Made by a program: the position numbers and the translations under genes | NCBI RefSeq assembly: GCF_000373105.1 | Contig: NZ_KB890439.1 | Location: 28,505-92,504, forward strand | Length of the DNA stretch: 64,000 nt | Source: Neolewinella persica DSM 23188 | Lineage (GTDB): Bacteria > Bacteroidota > Bacteroidia > Chitinophagales > Saprospiraceae | Direction: 5' to 3' | The notes under the pieces: model-generated | Told to the model about the DNA's origin: nothing | The model's input: the letters and a program-made list of their open reading frames with translations, nothing else | Databases searched by the model: none | Shown here: positions 27,668 through 36,821 of the stretch, in pieces | How positions within the stretch are numbered: the stretch's first letter is position 1 | Layout: the number at the start of each line of letters is the position of its first letter

Positions 27668-28945
27668 ATGAAAAAGCAACTATTTTCTCTTCAGGGCTTC
27701 CTGCTGCTATCGCTAATTGCCATCTTCACTTCTTGTGGACTGCTGGACAGCGACGAAATTGAAATCCTGCCGGTATTCGATTGCCCAAGAATAGAAGCCA
27801 TGATTGGCGATTCCTGTTTAAATGCTGCCGGCGTCATTGGCACCGTGAACGCCGATTGTGCCTGTGAAGGCTTCGGTAATGCCTTTGACTGCCCTGACCT
27901 GCAACTCAATTTCCGGGACTCCTGTACCACCGCAACTGGACTGACCGGCCTGGTATCTGGCGATTGTGCCTGTTTTATCACCACCGATACGACCTCTTTC
28001 GATTGTGACAACCTGATGCTTAATATTGGCGATGACTGCCGGACCGGTTCTGGCGGAGGCTACGTCGATGAGAACTGTGGTTGTACGCCCTACAACGATT
28101 TCGATTGTCCTGGTCTTCAACTTAATTACCGGGATACCTGCATTAATGCTGTAGGGAACCCGGGCCTAGTGTCTGGAGACTGTGAATGTATTGGCGGCAC
28201 CGAGTTTGACTGCCCTGACCTACAATTAAACTACGAATGGGACTGTATGTTGGCCGATAGCACCTACGGCTACGTAAATCCGAATTGCAACTGTGTTCCT
28301 TACAACAATGACTTCGACTGCCCCGATCAGCAAGCGAATTACCGCGATGATTGCCAGACCGCTGATGGTGAAGAAGGATTCATAAATCAGGACTGTGGCT
28401 GCGAGCCTTACAACAACGATTTTGATTGCCCCGATCTTCAGCTGAATTTCCGGGACACTTGTGTAAGCGCTACTGGAATTCTTGGTGTCATATCCGGAGA
28501 TTGTGAATGCATCACTGGCAGCACTGAGTTTGATTGCCCGGACTTACAAGCCAACTTCCGCGACGTTTGCCGGACCGGTGACGGCCAAGCTGGAACGGTC
28601 AGTCAGGATTGTAACTGTGAACCGAATAACAATACTTTTGATTGCCCGGACTTACAAGCCAACTTCCGCGACGTTTGCCGGACCGGTGACGGCCAAGCCG
28701 GAACGGTTAGTCAGGATTGTAACTGTGAACCGAATAACAATACTTTTGATTGCCCGGACCTCCGCCTTGATTTTGGGGCTGTCTGCCTGACTGCCGACAG
28801 TACTGCCGGTAGAATCAACCAAGAGTGTCTTTGTATCGCAACGCAAACCTTCGATTGCCCTCAACTACAGGCCAATGTTGGTGACAACTGCCGGACCCCC
28901 GGCGGCGGCAGTGGAACCGTTACTGCCAACTGTAATTGTGAATAG
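27668..28945 (+). CDS. Lipoprotein with eleven four-cysteine repeats
   Basis: The 425-residue protein has a lipoprotein signal (LLLSLIAIFTSC). After a short linker it is composed of eleven repeats of 34-38 residues. Each starts FDCP and contains a second Cys about ten residues later, then GxxGxxxxxC and CxC, giving four cysteines per unit, as in FDCPDLQANFRDVC followed by GTVSQDCNCE. Two adjacent units are identical in protein and nearly identical in DNA. Disulfide-stabilised modules on the cell surface are the likely structure. No family name can be given. It is followed by a strong terminator and then by a sigma factor gene. Confidence 0.82.
   Translation: MKKQLFSLQGFLLLSLIAIFTSCGLLDSDEIEILPVFDCPRIEAMIGDSCLNAAGVIGTVNADCACEGFGNAFDCPDLQLNFRDSCTTATGLTGLVSGDCACFITTDTTSFDCDNLMLNIGDDCRTGSGGGYVDENCGCTPYNDFDCPGLQLNYRDTCINAVGNPGLVSGDCECIGGTEFDCPDLQLNYEWDCMLADSTYGYVNPNCNCVPYNNDFDCPDQQANYRDDCQTADGEEGFINQDCGCEPYNNDFDCPDLQLNFRDTCVSATGILGVISGDCECITGSTEFDCPDLQANFRDVCRTGDGQAGTVSQDCNCEPNNNTFDCPDLQANFRDVCRTGDGQAGTVSQDCNCEPNNNTFDCPDLRLDFGAVCLTADSTAGRINQECLCIATQTFDCPQLQANVGDNCRTPGGGSGTVTANCNCE
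28532..28747 (+). repeat. Two tandem 108-base near-identical units in the cysteine-rich gene
   Basis: Units 28532-28639 and 28640-28747 both begin GATTGCCCGGACTTACAAGC and differ at very few positions, so the duplication is recent compared with the other nine units. Confidence 0.95.
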
Positions 28946-28954
28946 AACGATAGG

Positions 28955-28990
28955 GACTGCGGAGAGGTGTTTTTAAGCCTCTCCGCAGTC
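28955..28990 (+). terminator. Strong stem-loop after the cysteine-rich lipoprotein
   Basis: A 13-base-pair perfect stem, GACTGCGGAGAGG / CCTCTCCGCAGTC, with a T-rich loop. The downstream T-run is short (CTACCTTTACC), but the stability suggests a terminator. Confidence 0.75.
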
Positions 28991-29010
28991 TACCTTTACC
29001 AATCAACTTT

Positions 29011-29634
29011 ATGAGTCGTAAGGTCGACATCCAACTAATTGCCAGGTGCCTCGCGAATAATCGTGCGGCACAACGGCACTTGTATGACCTCTGCCTCCCT
29101 TACCTGAATTTGAGTTGTCGTCGATACCTGATCAATGAGGCGGACCTGAAAGATGCTCTCCAGGATACTTTTATCAGTGTTTTTGGTAGCCTTAGCCAGT
29201 TTGACGTAGAGAAAGCCAGCTTTAAGACCTGGTCTACGCGCATCGCCATTAATGCCTGCCTGAAGTGTAATCGTAAGCGAAAGCAGAGCGGTACCCAGGA
29301 GTTGGTTATCAATATGCATGATCCGGAAATACAGCCGGAAGTTTTTGCCCAATTGTCCAACGAAGACTTGGTCGCGTGGCTGAAGCAGATGCCGCGTCCA
29401 TATTTCGAAGTGTTTAACTTCTACGTCATCGATGGTTTTTCGCACCAGGAGATTAGTAAGATGTTGGATATTGATCCCCAATTATCCAGGCAACGACTGG
29501 CACGTAGCAGGGCCTGGCTAAAAAAACGCTTGCCGACCGATCTACGGGCCGACATCAGCCGGGAACACCGGCTTGAAATTGGTCTGATTCTCGTCCCTCT
29601 AGCTCAAATCATCACTCTTTTCTTAACCCAGTAG
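29011..29634 (+). CDS. RNA polymerase sigma-70 family (ECF) factor
   Basis: The 207-residue protein has sigma region 2 (ARCLANNRAAQRHLYDLCLPYLN, then DLKDALQDTFISVFGSLSQFD and FKTWSTRIAINACL) and region 4 (MPRPYFEVFNFYVIDGFSHQEISKMLDID with a helix-turn-helix and QRLARSRAWLKKRL). A hydrophobic C-terminal segment (IGLILVPLAQIITLFL) is unusual for a free sigma factor and may contact the membrane. The next gene starts two bases after its stop and has a membrane-spanning N-terminus, like a sigma/anti-sigma pair. Confidence 0.88.
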   Translation: MSRKVDIQLIARCLANNRAAQRHLYDLCLPYLNLSCRRYLINEADLKDALQDTFISVFGSLSQFDVEKASFKTWSTRIAINACLKCNRKRKQSGTQELVINMHDPEIQPEVFAQLSNEDLVAWLKQMPRPYFEVFNFYVIDGFSHQEISKMLDIDPQLSRQRLARSRAWLKKRLPTDLRADISREHRLEIGLILVPLAQIITLFLTQ

Positions 29635-29636
29635 TC

Positions 29637-31100
29637 ATGACCTTTTTCGAAACTATTCTGAAAAAACGCCTTGGTAATGCTACTTCTGATAAAGGAGTCG
29701 CACCTGACGACCTATGGGCTGCAATTGAGCAGGGGCTACCGCCCGAGAAAGAAAAGGGCTCTTCCTTTAAGTGGAGAACTATTGGTCTTACCTTATTGGG
29801 GGTGTTTGTGGCTTTGAGCGTTTCATTGAGTATTCTTCTGCAGAAAGACGAAGGGAATACGGACCTGGACGATATTGAATTCCTAAGCGAAAATGTGGTT
29901 GAAATTGCCGAAGCTCCCACAAGGCAGGTCCGTGAAGAAGGTATCGACGCAGTAGATGTTATTGCCGGCGAAAAAGGGGAGGCTGCAACAAAGAAAGGGG
30001 AAAGTCTGCAGAGTTTAGCGGGCAAAGGGAATGTATCTAAGCCTGCTGATTCTGAAAATCATATTTCAGCCGGTAGTTCCGAACGGATTATTGACAAGGC
30101 TTTAGCCACAAATGAATCAGCAGAAGCGAGCTTGTCGAACAATGCAAAAGACGAGCCAGTAGTCACAGCAGCAATGACTGATGAACGTTCGTCCGGAACA
30201 AAACCCTCCAATGTGCAAGTATTTGAAGAAAATCTGGCTAAGGATGAGGCAAAAAGAGCGCGTAAGGAGAAGCTAATGTCCACTGGCGCTGTGCCAGCCA
30301 ATGACTTGAAAACCATTCCTTCCCTCAATGAAGTTGCCGTAAGTAAGCTTAATTTACCAACAACAATTGCTCCGCTGGTAAGGAACAAAAAGGAACTTTT
30401 GGTTGAGAATTTTAAATCCATCTTGCCCATAAGACAACTACGTCGTCCCAGGGCTGAGCTTGGCGTCTTTGTGGGCACGAATATGCTGCGGCACAGGTAT
30501 CCATCCGCCGCTGCAGATGATTTGGCTGATGTGCTCAACGCTTCCCGGGGGGAAGCATTAGGGCAGTCCGCTGCCCTGGAGGTGGGCTATCGTCTAAAGC
30601 CGGGCCTGAAGTTGTATTCCGGGGTAGAATTGTTGAAGACCCATACCACCTTCCGGTATACCCAACAGCGGGATACGGTAATGATGCGGAATGGCCGTGA
30701 GATCGATGCTGTCGCCATTCGTCGCGTGCAGCATAACAATCGCCAGACCTTACTCAGTGTCCCGCTGATGCTGGAAAAAACTTTTGCTTCTGGCCGTTGG
30801 GAGGCTGGGTTGTCCGCAGGAATTTCCTTCAATTACCTGACCCAACAGACTGGCCGGTCACTTAATGCTCTACAGCAAATTGTTACTTATTCTAATGGCG
30901 GTGGAGTAAATCTTCCTGCACCTGATTTTTACCTGTCTTACCAAATTCGTCCTTCCATAAATTATCGGTTGAACAGCCAGGTAAGGATCCAGGCCAGAGC
31001 TGACCTTCGTTGGCAACGGTATGGTCAGTCTGCCTTGTACGAGCTGTCGGCTAATTCAATGTTATATGGTGGATCGATTGGGGTTGTTTTTGGCTTGTAG
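29637..31100 (+). CDS. Membrane-anchored protein with C-terminal beta-barrel-like domain (possible sigma regulator)
   Basis: The 487-residue protein starts with a cytoplasmic-type segment (residues 1-46), then a single transmembrane helix (IGLTLLGVFVALSVSLSILL, about 49-68). A long charged Ala/Glu/Lys-rich linker follows to about residue 270. The last 210 residues are beta-strand-rich and resemble PorT-like outer-membrane barrels (RAELGVFVGTN, ALEVGYRLKPGLKLYSGVELL, SINYRLNSQVRIQARADLRW). This reads as an inner-membrane anchored protein reaching the outer membrane. The tight coupling with the sigma gene suggests it senses envelope state and controls that factor, but this is inference. Confidence 0.72.
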   Translation: MTFFETILKKRLGNATSDKGVAPDDLWAAIEQGLPPEKEKGSSFKWRTIGLTLLGVFVALSVSLSILLQKDEGNTDLDDIEFLSENVVEIAEAPTRQVREEGIDAVDVIAGEKGEAATKKGESLQSLAGKGNVSKPADSENHISAGSSERIIDKALATNESAEASLSNNAKDEPVVTAAMTDERSSGTKPSNVQVFEENLAKDEAKRARKEKLMSTGAVPANDLKTIPSLNEVAVSKLNLPTTIAPLVRNKKELLVENFKSILPIRQLRRPRAELGVFVGTNMLRHRYPSAAADDLADVLNASRGEALGQSAALEVGYRLKPGLKLYSGVELLKTHTTFRYTQQRDTVMMRNGREIDAVAIRRVQHNNRQTLLSVPLMLEKTFASGRWEAGLSAGISFNYLTQQTGRSLNALQQIVTYSNGGGVNLPAPDFYLSYQIRPSINYRLNSQVRIQARADLRWQRYGQSALYELSANSMLYGGSIGVVFGL

Positions 31101-31265
31101 ATAACGAATACGTAGGGGTGAACCCCCACGCTACGATAGACGGACCTCCGGCCCTGAACGAATGGCGCTCCGTGTCCGGAATAAGCACACTCACCCCCAA
31201 CTTTGTTTTATCTTCCCCGCAGATCACGGTGGCATCTGCCACTTTACAAAGTACCCAGCCTGATT

Positions 31266-32510
31266 ATGCGGAAATTAATACTAGTGCTTCCTTTCCTTTT
31301 CCTATTGCTTACCGCATGTGGAAATGAGACCACCTCAACCGGTGACATCGATAATAGGGTGGACGAAGAACCTGCTGCCTCCAAACCCATGGACTTCGTT
31401 TCCCACCGGGTGGTCGACAACGCCAAATGGTGGTGGGCCCTTACGGTGGGAGATGTGACCAATGACGGACTGCAGGATGTGGTTTACATCAATAACAATG
31501 CTAACGGAGGCTATCTTGCCTTCCGGACTGGCGCGAAAGACGGAGAGCTGTGGAAGGAAACCATCGTCGCCCAGGCGCCACCAACTGGCGGCACTTTTGC
31601 TTCGGGCGACCTGGAAACCGGAGACATGGACGGCGACGGTGATCTGGACATCCTGGCCGTGAAGCACACCGGTGAATGGGATGATGCAGGAGAGAGCGCC
31701 GAGATATTCTATTACGAAAATCCGTCCTGGACGCCTCATCCCATCGGACTGGCGAAAGACGCGGTTAAGGACCTGTCCATCGGAGATTTTGACGGAGATG
31801 GCCGCAATGATCTTGCGGTGCTCACCTTTGACGAACACAACCTGCGTATTCACCAGCAGCAGGAAGACGGTACCTTTAAAATGGTGCAGGACATCACTCG
31901 TGATGGCCTCCATGAAGGCATGGACTTGGGAGATATTGACAACGACGGCGACCTGGACATTGCGGCCAACGGCTTCGTGTTCATGAACCCCGGTGGTGAC
32001 CTTACGGAGGATTGGACCATTGAAGTAATTGACCCCAAATGGAATACGCAAACCGGAGACTGGAGTGCCAACGGCACTAAAACCTTTGTGGTCGATATGC
32101 TGGGCAGCGGAATTCCGATGATCTTCATCAGCCACAGCGAGAGAGCTGGATACCCGTTGGCTTATTATATGCGCAAACGCGACGGGACTTACATTGAATC
32201 GATTGTCCTGGAGGAATTGCCCGCCGCGCACACCCTCCAGGTTTTTGATATGGACATGGATGGAGACTTCGACATTGTGACTGGGATCAACTACGCCCGT
32301 GCGATAAATCTGGATCCAAAGGTTGACCATTTTGAAGTATTGGTACTCACCAACGACGGAAATGATGAGTGGGGGCGGAAGGTGATTGAAAACGAAGGCA
32401 TTTATAACGGTAGAGTAGCTGACTTTGAGGGGGATGGTGACATGGACATCTTTCGTTATCCAAACCATGAGGCTACGGATCTTTTCTTCATGGAGAACCA
32501 AATGAAGTAA
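31266..32510 (+). CDS. FG-GAP/VCBS repeat lipoprotein
   Basis: The 414-residue product was started at MRKLILVLPFLFLLLTAC, a clear lipoprotein signal. It contains repeated calcium-binding FG-GAP-type motifs: DVTNDGLQDVVY, DMDGDGDLDILAV, DFDGDGRNDLAVL, DIDNDGDLDIAA, DMDMDGDFDIVT and FEGDGDMDIFRY. These form a beta-propeller exposed at the cell surface. A homologous gene follows after seven bases, so this is a tandem pair, probably one operon. Confidence 0.88.
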   Translation: MRKLILVLPFLFLLLTACGNETTSTGDIDNRVDEEPAASKPMDFVSHRVVDNAKWWWALTVGDVTNDGLQDVVYINNNANGGYLAFRTGAKDGELWKETIVAQAPPTGGTFASGDLETGDMDGDGDLDILAVKHTGEWDDAGESAEIFYYENPSWTPHPIGLAKDAVKDLSIGDFDGDGRNDLAVLTFDEHNLRIHQQQEDGTFKMVQDITRDGLHEGMDLGDIDNDGDLDIAANGFVFMNPGGDLTEDWTIEVIDPKWNTQTGDWSANGTKTFVVDMLGSGIPMIFISHSERAGYPLAYYMRKRDGTYIESIVLEELPAAHTLQVFDMDMDGDFDIVTGINYARAINLDPKVDHFEVLVLTNDGNDEWGRKVIENEGIYNGRVADFEGDGDMDIFRYPNHEATDLFFMENQMK

Positions 32511-32517
32511 TTGCCCA

Positions 32518-33744
32518 ATGAGAATCCTTAAGCAACTTTTTTTGGGCGCGGTCGCAGGTGCAATGTTCGTCCTGTCTGCCTGTGGACCAGCCACTGAATC
32601 TGCTGACCAGCTTCCACCTGCAGACGTACCCAATACCTTGTCGACGGAGCAGTGGACGTACATTCAAATAGACTCCACCAACGTAATGTGGGGAGAATTT
32701 GACGGGCCGGAATGGCTGCGTTACTTTGGCCTGGCGGCAGCCGATTTTACCGGAGACGGTAAGCTGGAGATCGTTACCGGGCGTACCGTCTTTCGAAACC
32801 CCGGCGGAGATATGACCGGGAAATGGGAGAAAATAGACCTGGCCGTCAATGTGGACGCTAACCTGACTTATCAACTAATCGGAGAAAAGGCACCGAGTAT
32901 CCTGGCCGAAGCACTTCCTGAAGTGATTCGTTTTTCGGTAGATCAAAATGGAGATTTTACGAAGGGTGAAGTCGTCGCCCGGGTGCCTCCTACCGGTCAT
33001 CACAACGGACAAGGTTATAAAACCGCCGACCTCTTTCCTGGTAAAGGGGACGTTGAAATAATTTACGCGAGCCAGGGGGGGCTCTACGTTATGGACCCAA
33101 CGGCGGCATTGCCCTGGCCCGTCGTTCTGGTAGGCGCCGACGCCAGCGACGAAGGCTTCGGCGTAGCTGACATGGATGGAGATGGCGACCTCGACCTGAT
33201 TTCCGGCTATCGCGTCCCTGGCCTTGATGCCGAAGTGCCGACTACGGTAGTGTGGTTTGAAAATCCAGGTACTATGACGCCCGACTGGACCCGTCACCAG
33301 GTGGGCCATACCGCTTTCGCTATCGACAGGGTAGAGGCCACCGACTTGAATGGAGACGGCCGCATCGACGTAGTCGTCGCAGAAGAACGGTACCCCGGCC
33401 TGGAGCCAGACGCTACCCTGTGGGCTTTCATGGCTTCCGATACCGGCTTTGTGCGCAACGCCATCGTCACCCAATACTCCATGAATAACCTGGACCTGGC
33501 AGACCTGGATCAGGATGGAGATGAAGACATCCTCACCGCAGAACACAAAGGTCCAGACCTCGCTTTGCAGCTTTGGAAGAATGATGGTGCCGGCCATTTC
33601 ACTAAACAAGAAATTGACCGGGGTAAGGAATCTCACCTCGGAGCGCAGGCTTTTGACATGGACGGTGATGGCGACCTGGACATCATCAGTATCGGTTGGG
33701 ACCAGCATCAGTTTGTGCATCTCTGGCGGAACGACGCAAAGTGA
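32518..33744 (+). CDS. FG-GAP/VCBS repeat lipoprotein, second of a pair
   Basis: The 408-residue protein starts seven bases after the preceding gene. The lipoprotein signal is MRILKQLFLGAVAGAMFVLSAC; its LGAVAGAM part is encoded by dispersed repeat copy 10. The mature part has FG-GAP motifs DFTGDGKLEIV, DMDGDGDLDLIS, DLNGDGRIDVVV, DLDQDGDEDILT and DMDGDGDLDIIS, giving a calcium-binding propeller. The pair probably arose by duplication and has diverged outside the motifs. Confidence 0.88.
   Translation: MRILKQLFLGAVAGAMFVLSACGPATESADQLPPADVPNTLSTEQWTYIQIDSTNVMWGEFDGPEWLRYFGLAAADFTGDGKLEIVTGRTVFRNPGGDMTGKWEKIDLAVNVDANLTYQLIGEKAPSILAEALPEVIRFSVDQNGDFTKGEVVARVPPTGHHNGQGYKTADLFPGKGDVEIIYASQGGLYVMDPTAALPWPVVLVGADASDEGFGVADMDGDGDLDLISGYRVPGLDAEVPTTVVWFENPGTMTPDWTRHQVGHTAFAIDRVEATDLNGDGRIDVVVAEERYPGLEPDATLWAFMASDTGFVRNAIVTQYSMNNLDLADLDQDGDEDILTAEHKGPDLALQLWKNDGAGHFTKQEIDRGKESHLGAQAFDMDGDGDLDIISIGWDQHQFVHLWRNDAK
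32541..32562 (-). repeat. Dispersed GC-rich repeat, copy 10 (inside a lipoprotein signal)
   Basis: Reverse core GGGCGCGGTCGCAGGTGCA at 32544-32562, preceded by a T-run. Translated as LGAVAGAM. The extended flank is not clearly preserved. Confidence 0.8.
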
Positions 33745-33852
33745 TTTAACGGTGATTTGATTAATGATTAAACAGAATTCTGTATTTTCGTTTATGCCCA
33801 ATCAGTTAGCTGGTCTGGCGTTTTTGTCATCCTTTACAGAAAATCACCACCC

Positions 33853-35718
33853 ATGCGTTTCCTTTTTTCCCTGTTCGCAGTGTACTGTTGTTCCTTTCTT
33901 TTTGCTCAGACTGGTGCTGCCTTTTCAGGCTTGTCCAGCTGTGATGCCCAAGTGCAAAGCTTCCTCAATGAATACGATATCCCCGCTGCCTCCCTGGCCA
34001 TTTCTCGAAATGGCAAGCTGGTGTACAACCGTGCTTTTGGCAAGGCCGATTTGGCCGGGCAAATAGTCACCCAACCCTGGCATCGTTTCCGGGTTGCCAG
34101 TGTCTCCAAACCTCTGACGTCCATTGGCATAATGAAGCTGATAGAAGCGGGAAGCCTTGAACTAAACGAAAAGGTGTTTGGCCCGGGGAGTCTTCTTGCT
34201 AGCCACGAATACCTCAGCATGGCCAACATTACAGATAACCGGGTTTACGATGTTACTGTCCAGCACTTGCTAGAGCATTCAGGAGGATGGGATCGTGATC
34301 AAAACTGCTTCCCTAATCCAACTACACCCTACAGCTTCTTTCGTGGAGGGTGTGATCCTATCGGCGCACCACTACACATTACACAAACTCTCGGTGTTGG
34401 CAATCCAATGAAAACGGAGGACCCCATTTTTTTCCTTTTGGAAAAAGGCCTTGAATTCACTCCCGGAACTAGATATGCTTACTCTAATATTGGATATCTC
34501 GTACTTGGAGAAATCATCGAGGCCGTTACCGGAAAAGATTACGAAACCTATATGCGGGAGGACGTATTCGCTCCGGCTAATGTGTGTGATATGAACCTTG
34601 GGAAGGATTTACGGGAAGACCGCTTGCCACGCGAGGTAGAATATGAAGGTAATGGGTTTACGGTGTCCTCCGCTTATGGAACAGGTCAGCAGGTACCCTG
34701 GGAATACGGCGGTTGGACGATCGAAGCAATGGGGCCTCATGGTGGCTGGGTAGCAAGTGCTGCCGACCTCATTCGTTTGCTCAGCACCGTCGATGGATTT
34801 AACAGTAAACCAGATCAATTGAGTAGTACTACGATCAATTCTATGACTACGCCTTCTGCAAATGCTAATTACTACGCCAAGGGCTGGGCCGTAAACTCAG
34901 CTAATAATTGGTGGCATACTGGAGCCCTCGACGGGACCGCCAGCATTATGGTCAGGTCCAGCGGAGGGTACAACTTCGCCTTGATTCTGAACAAAAGAAT
35001 CATCGATCGCCGATCCAATCAGTTTTGGGCGGACCTTGACGGCCTACCCTGGAGTTGTATAGGAGGTGCTACTTCCTGGCCTGGGTACGACCTGATGTTG
35101 CAACCAGAGGCAGGGGTGACTAACTTCACGGCAACCCCCATCCAGAATGCGGCCGCAGCTACGGTAAGCTATGATTTACCTACAGGGGTGGAAGTACTCA
35201 TTGTCGCCAGTGAGACTGAGTTTTTGGCTTCCTATCCGGAGGAGGCGGTCAGTTATGAGGTTGGAGATGTTTTGCCCGGTGGAGCAAAGGTGGTCTACGT
35301 TGGAGATGAAGATGAAGTAGAAATCCTTTCCCTTGAGCCTACCACCACCTACTTTTTGCGGGCATTCCCTTTCCGGAAGAATAGTGATACCAGAAATTTC
35401 CCCCTGTATCGACTGTGTGACGCTACTGAAATATCGGTGACCACCTCAAGTACTTTCGTTGAAGATCCTCAGTTTGTGGTAGATTTCAAACTCTTTCCTA
35501 ATCCAACGGATGGTCTTTTCAGGTTTACCCTTGATGATCCGGCCCACCTTGCTAAGACCACTTATCGTTTGTATGATGCCATCGGCCAGGAATTACGGTC
35601 AGGCCAGGCTTTGGCAGAAACGGCCTTGTCGCTGGCCAATTACCCTACAGGCCTATACACCTTAGTAGTTTTGCAGGATGGACAGCTAAAAGTAAGGCGG
35701 GTGATCCATAAGCAGTAG
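33853..35718 (+). CDS. Secreted serine hydrolase (beta-lactamase class C fold) with T9SS tail
   Basis: The 621-residue protein has a signal peptide (LFSLFAVYCCSFLFAQ). Catalytic motifs of the class C/DD-peptidase fold are present: SVSK (Ser83, Lys86), YSN (Tyr210-Asn212) and HTG (355-357). The family includes beta-lactamases, esterases and D-aminopeptidases; the substrate cannot be told. A fibronectin-like linker follows. The last 80 residues, FKLFPNPTDGLFRFTL through YRLYDAIGQEL to PTGLYTLVVLQDGQL and a basic end, are a type A T9SS sorting domain. Confidence 0.9.
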   Translation: MRFLFSLFAVYCCSFLFAQTGAAFSGLSSCDAQVQSFLNEYDIPAASLAISRNGKLVYNRAFGKADLAGQIVTQPWHRFRVASVSKPLTSIGIMKLIEAGSLELNEKVFGPGSLLASHEYLSMANITDNRVYDVTVQHLLEHSGGWDRDQNCFPNPTTPYSFFRGGCDPIGAPLHITQTLGVGNPMKTEDPIFFLLEKGLEFTPGTRYAYSNIGYLVLGEIIEAVTGKDYETYMREDVFAPANVCDMNLGKDLREDRLPREVEYEGNGFTVSSAYGTGQQVPWEYGGWTIEAMGPHGGWVASAADLIRLLSTVDGFNSKPDQLSSTTINSMTTPSANANYYAKGWAVNSANNWWHTGALDGTASIMVRSSGGYNFALILNKRIIDRRSNQFWADLDGLPWSCIGGATSWPGYDLMLQPEAGVTNFTATPIQNAAAATVSYDLPTGVEVLIVASETEFLASYPEEAVSYEVGDVLPGGAKVVYVGDEDEVEILSLEPTTTYFLRAFPFRKNSDTRNFPLYRLCDATEISVTTSSTFVEDPQFVVDFKLFPNPTDGLFRFTLDDPAHLAKTTYRLYDAIGQELRSGQALAETALSLANYPTGLYTLVVLQDGQLKVRRVIHKQ

Positions 35719-35736
35719 GGCGCTGCCGCAGGTGCA
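35718..35736 (-). repeat. Dispersed GC-rich repeat, copy 11
   Basis: Reverse core GGGCGCTGCCGCAGGTGCA, followed by the reverse flank GTAGGCAAGG. It touches the stop codon of the hydrolase gene. Confidence 0.8.
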
Positions 35737-35783
35737 AAGAAAGGTAATGTAGGCAAGGATCCTGAAGCGTACCTTCGCCTATC

Positions 35784-36821
35784 ATGAAGACCCTTACAGT
35801 CAAAGACCTATTCACCAACCCCACCTGGCAGGGCTTCGCCCTGCTTGATGTCCGGTCACCCGGTGAATATGAGGAAGCCTGCCTGCCCGGTGCGCTGAAC
35901 CTGCCGCTGTTTTCTAACGAGGAGCGGGCGAGGGTAGGGACGCTGTATAAACAAGATTCCCCCGATGCTGCGCTATTGGAAGGACTTGATATTGCGGGAG
36001 GTAAAATGCGGAAATTGGTGGAAACTGCCCGGAAGTTGGCACCGGGGAATAAGGTAGTGGTCCACTGCTGGCGCGGCGGACAGCGCAGCGGTAGCGTGGC
36101 GTGGTTGCTGGAGCGGGCAGGCTTCGAAGTCGGCCAGTTAACGGGAGGCTATAAAGCGACGCGTAAGTACATTCGTCAGTACCTGAGCGAGCCACGACAT
36201 CAGTTCAAAGTGTTGAGTGCGCCGACGGGATCAGGGAAAACGCCGGTCTTGCTTGCCATGCGGGAGCAGGGCGCCAACGTCATTGATCTGGAGGGGTTGG
36301 CAAACCACAAAGGTTCCGCCTTTGGCGGACTGGGTGAAGGCCCTCAACCGTCCTCCGAGGCCTTTGAAAACAGGCTCTTTGCTGCGCTCCGCAGCATCCC
36401 CGAAGGGGAGGTGGTATGGCTGGAAGACGAAAGCAGAATGATCGGCCACGTTTATATGTCGGATGAGTTCTATTCCCGGCTGGTCGGATCGCCCATCGTT
36501 ATTCTGGAACAGCCGATGGAATGGCGGATCAGGCACCTGGTGGATAATTACGCGAGTTACCCGAAGGAAGAACTGATCGCTGCCTTTACCCGGATCAAAA
36601 AACGGCTGGGCGGGCAACACCTGAAGGCCGCGATCGAAGCACTGGCCGCAGATGATTTTGCTGCCGCTGCGCGCATCGCCCTTGTTTACTATGATAAGGC
36701 TTACAGGCACTATGGCGAACGACGGAATGCCCAGGTGCTTTGTCGGGTTCGGACGGTTAGTGCTGAGGTGGGGGAGATTGCGGGGCAGATTTTGGCGGAG
36801 GTCGATGGCCTCGATTTGTAA
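35784..36821 (+). CDS. selU: tRNA 2-selenouridine synthase
   Basis: SelU (MnmH) replaces sulfur by selenium in wobble-position 2-thiouridine of some tRNAs, using selenophosphate. The 345-residue protein has an N-terminal rhodanese domain with VHCWRGGQRS, the catalytic Cys95, and a C-terminal P-loop domain with SAPTGSGKT at about 145-153. It implies the cell also has SelD, which is not in this window. A fragment of an unrelated secreted-protein gene begins exactly where selU ends. Confidence 0.93.
   Translation: MKTLTVKDLFTNPTWQGFALLDVRSPGEYEEACLPGALNLPLFSNEERARVGTLYKQDSPDAALLEGLDIAGGKMRKLVETARKLAPGNKVVVHCWRGGQRSGSVAWLLERAGFEVGQLTGGYKATRKYIRQYLSEPRHQFKVLSAPTGSGKTPVLLAMREQGANVIDLEGLANHKGSAFGGLGEGPQPSSEAFENRLFAALRSIPEGEVVWLEDESRMIGHVYMSDEFYSRLVGSPIVILEQPMEWRIRHLVDNYASYPKEELIAAFTRIKKRLGGQHLKAAIEALAADDFAAAARIALVYYDKAYRHYGERRNAQVLCRVRTVSAEVGEIAGQILAEVDGLDL

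Noticed and set aside
31335..32663. Minus-strand open frame of 442 codons
   Set aside because: It lies antisense to the FG-GAP lipoprotein genes, whose signal peptides and motifs are clear.
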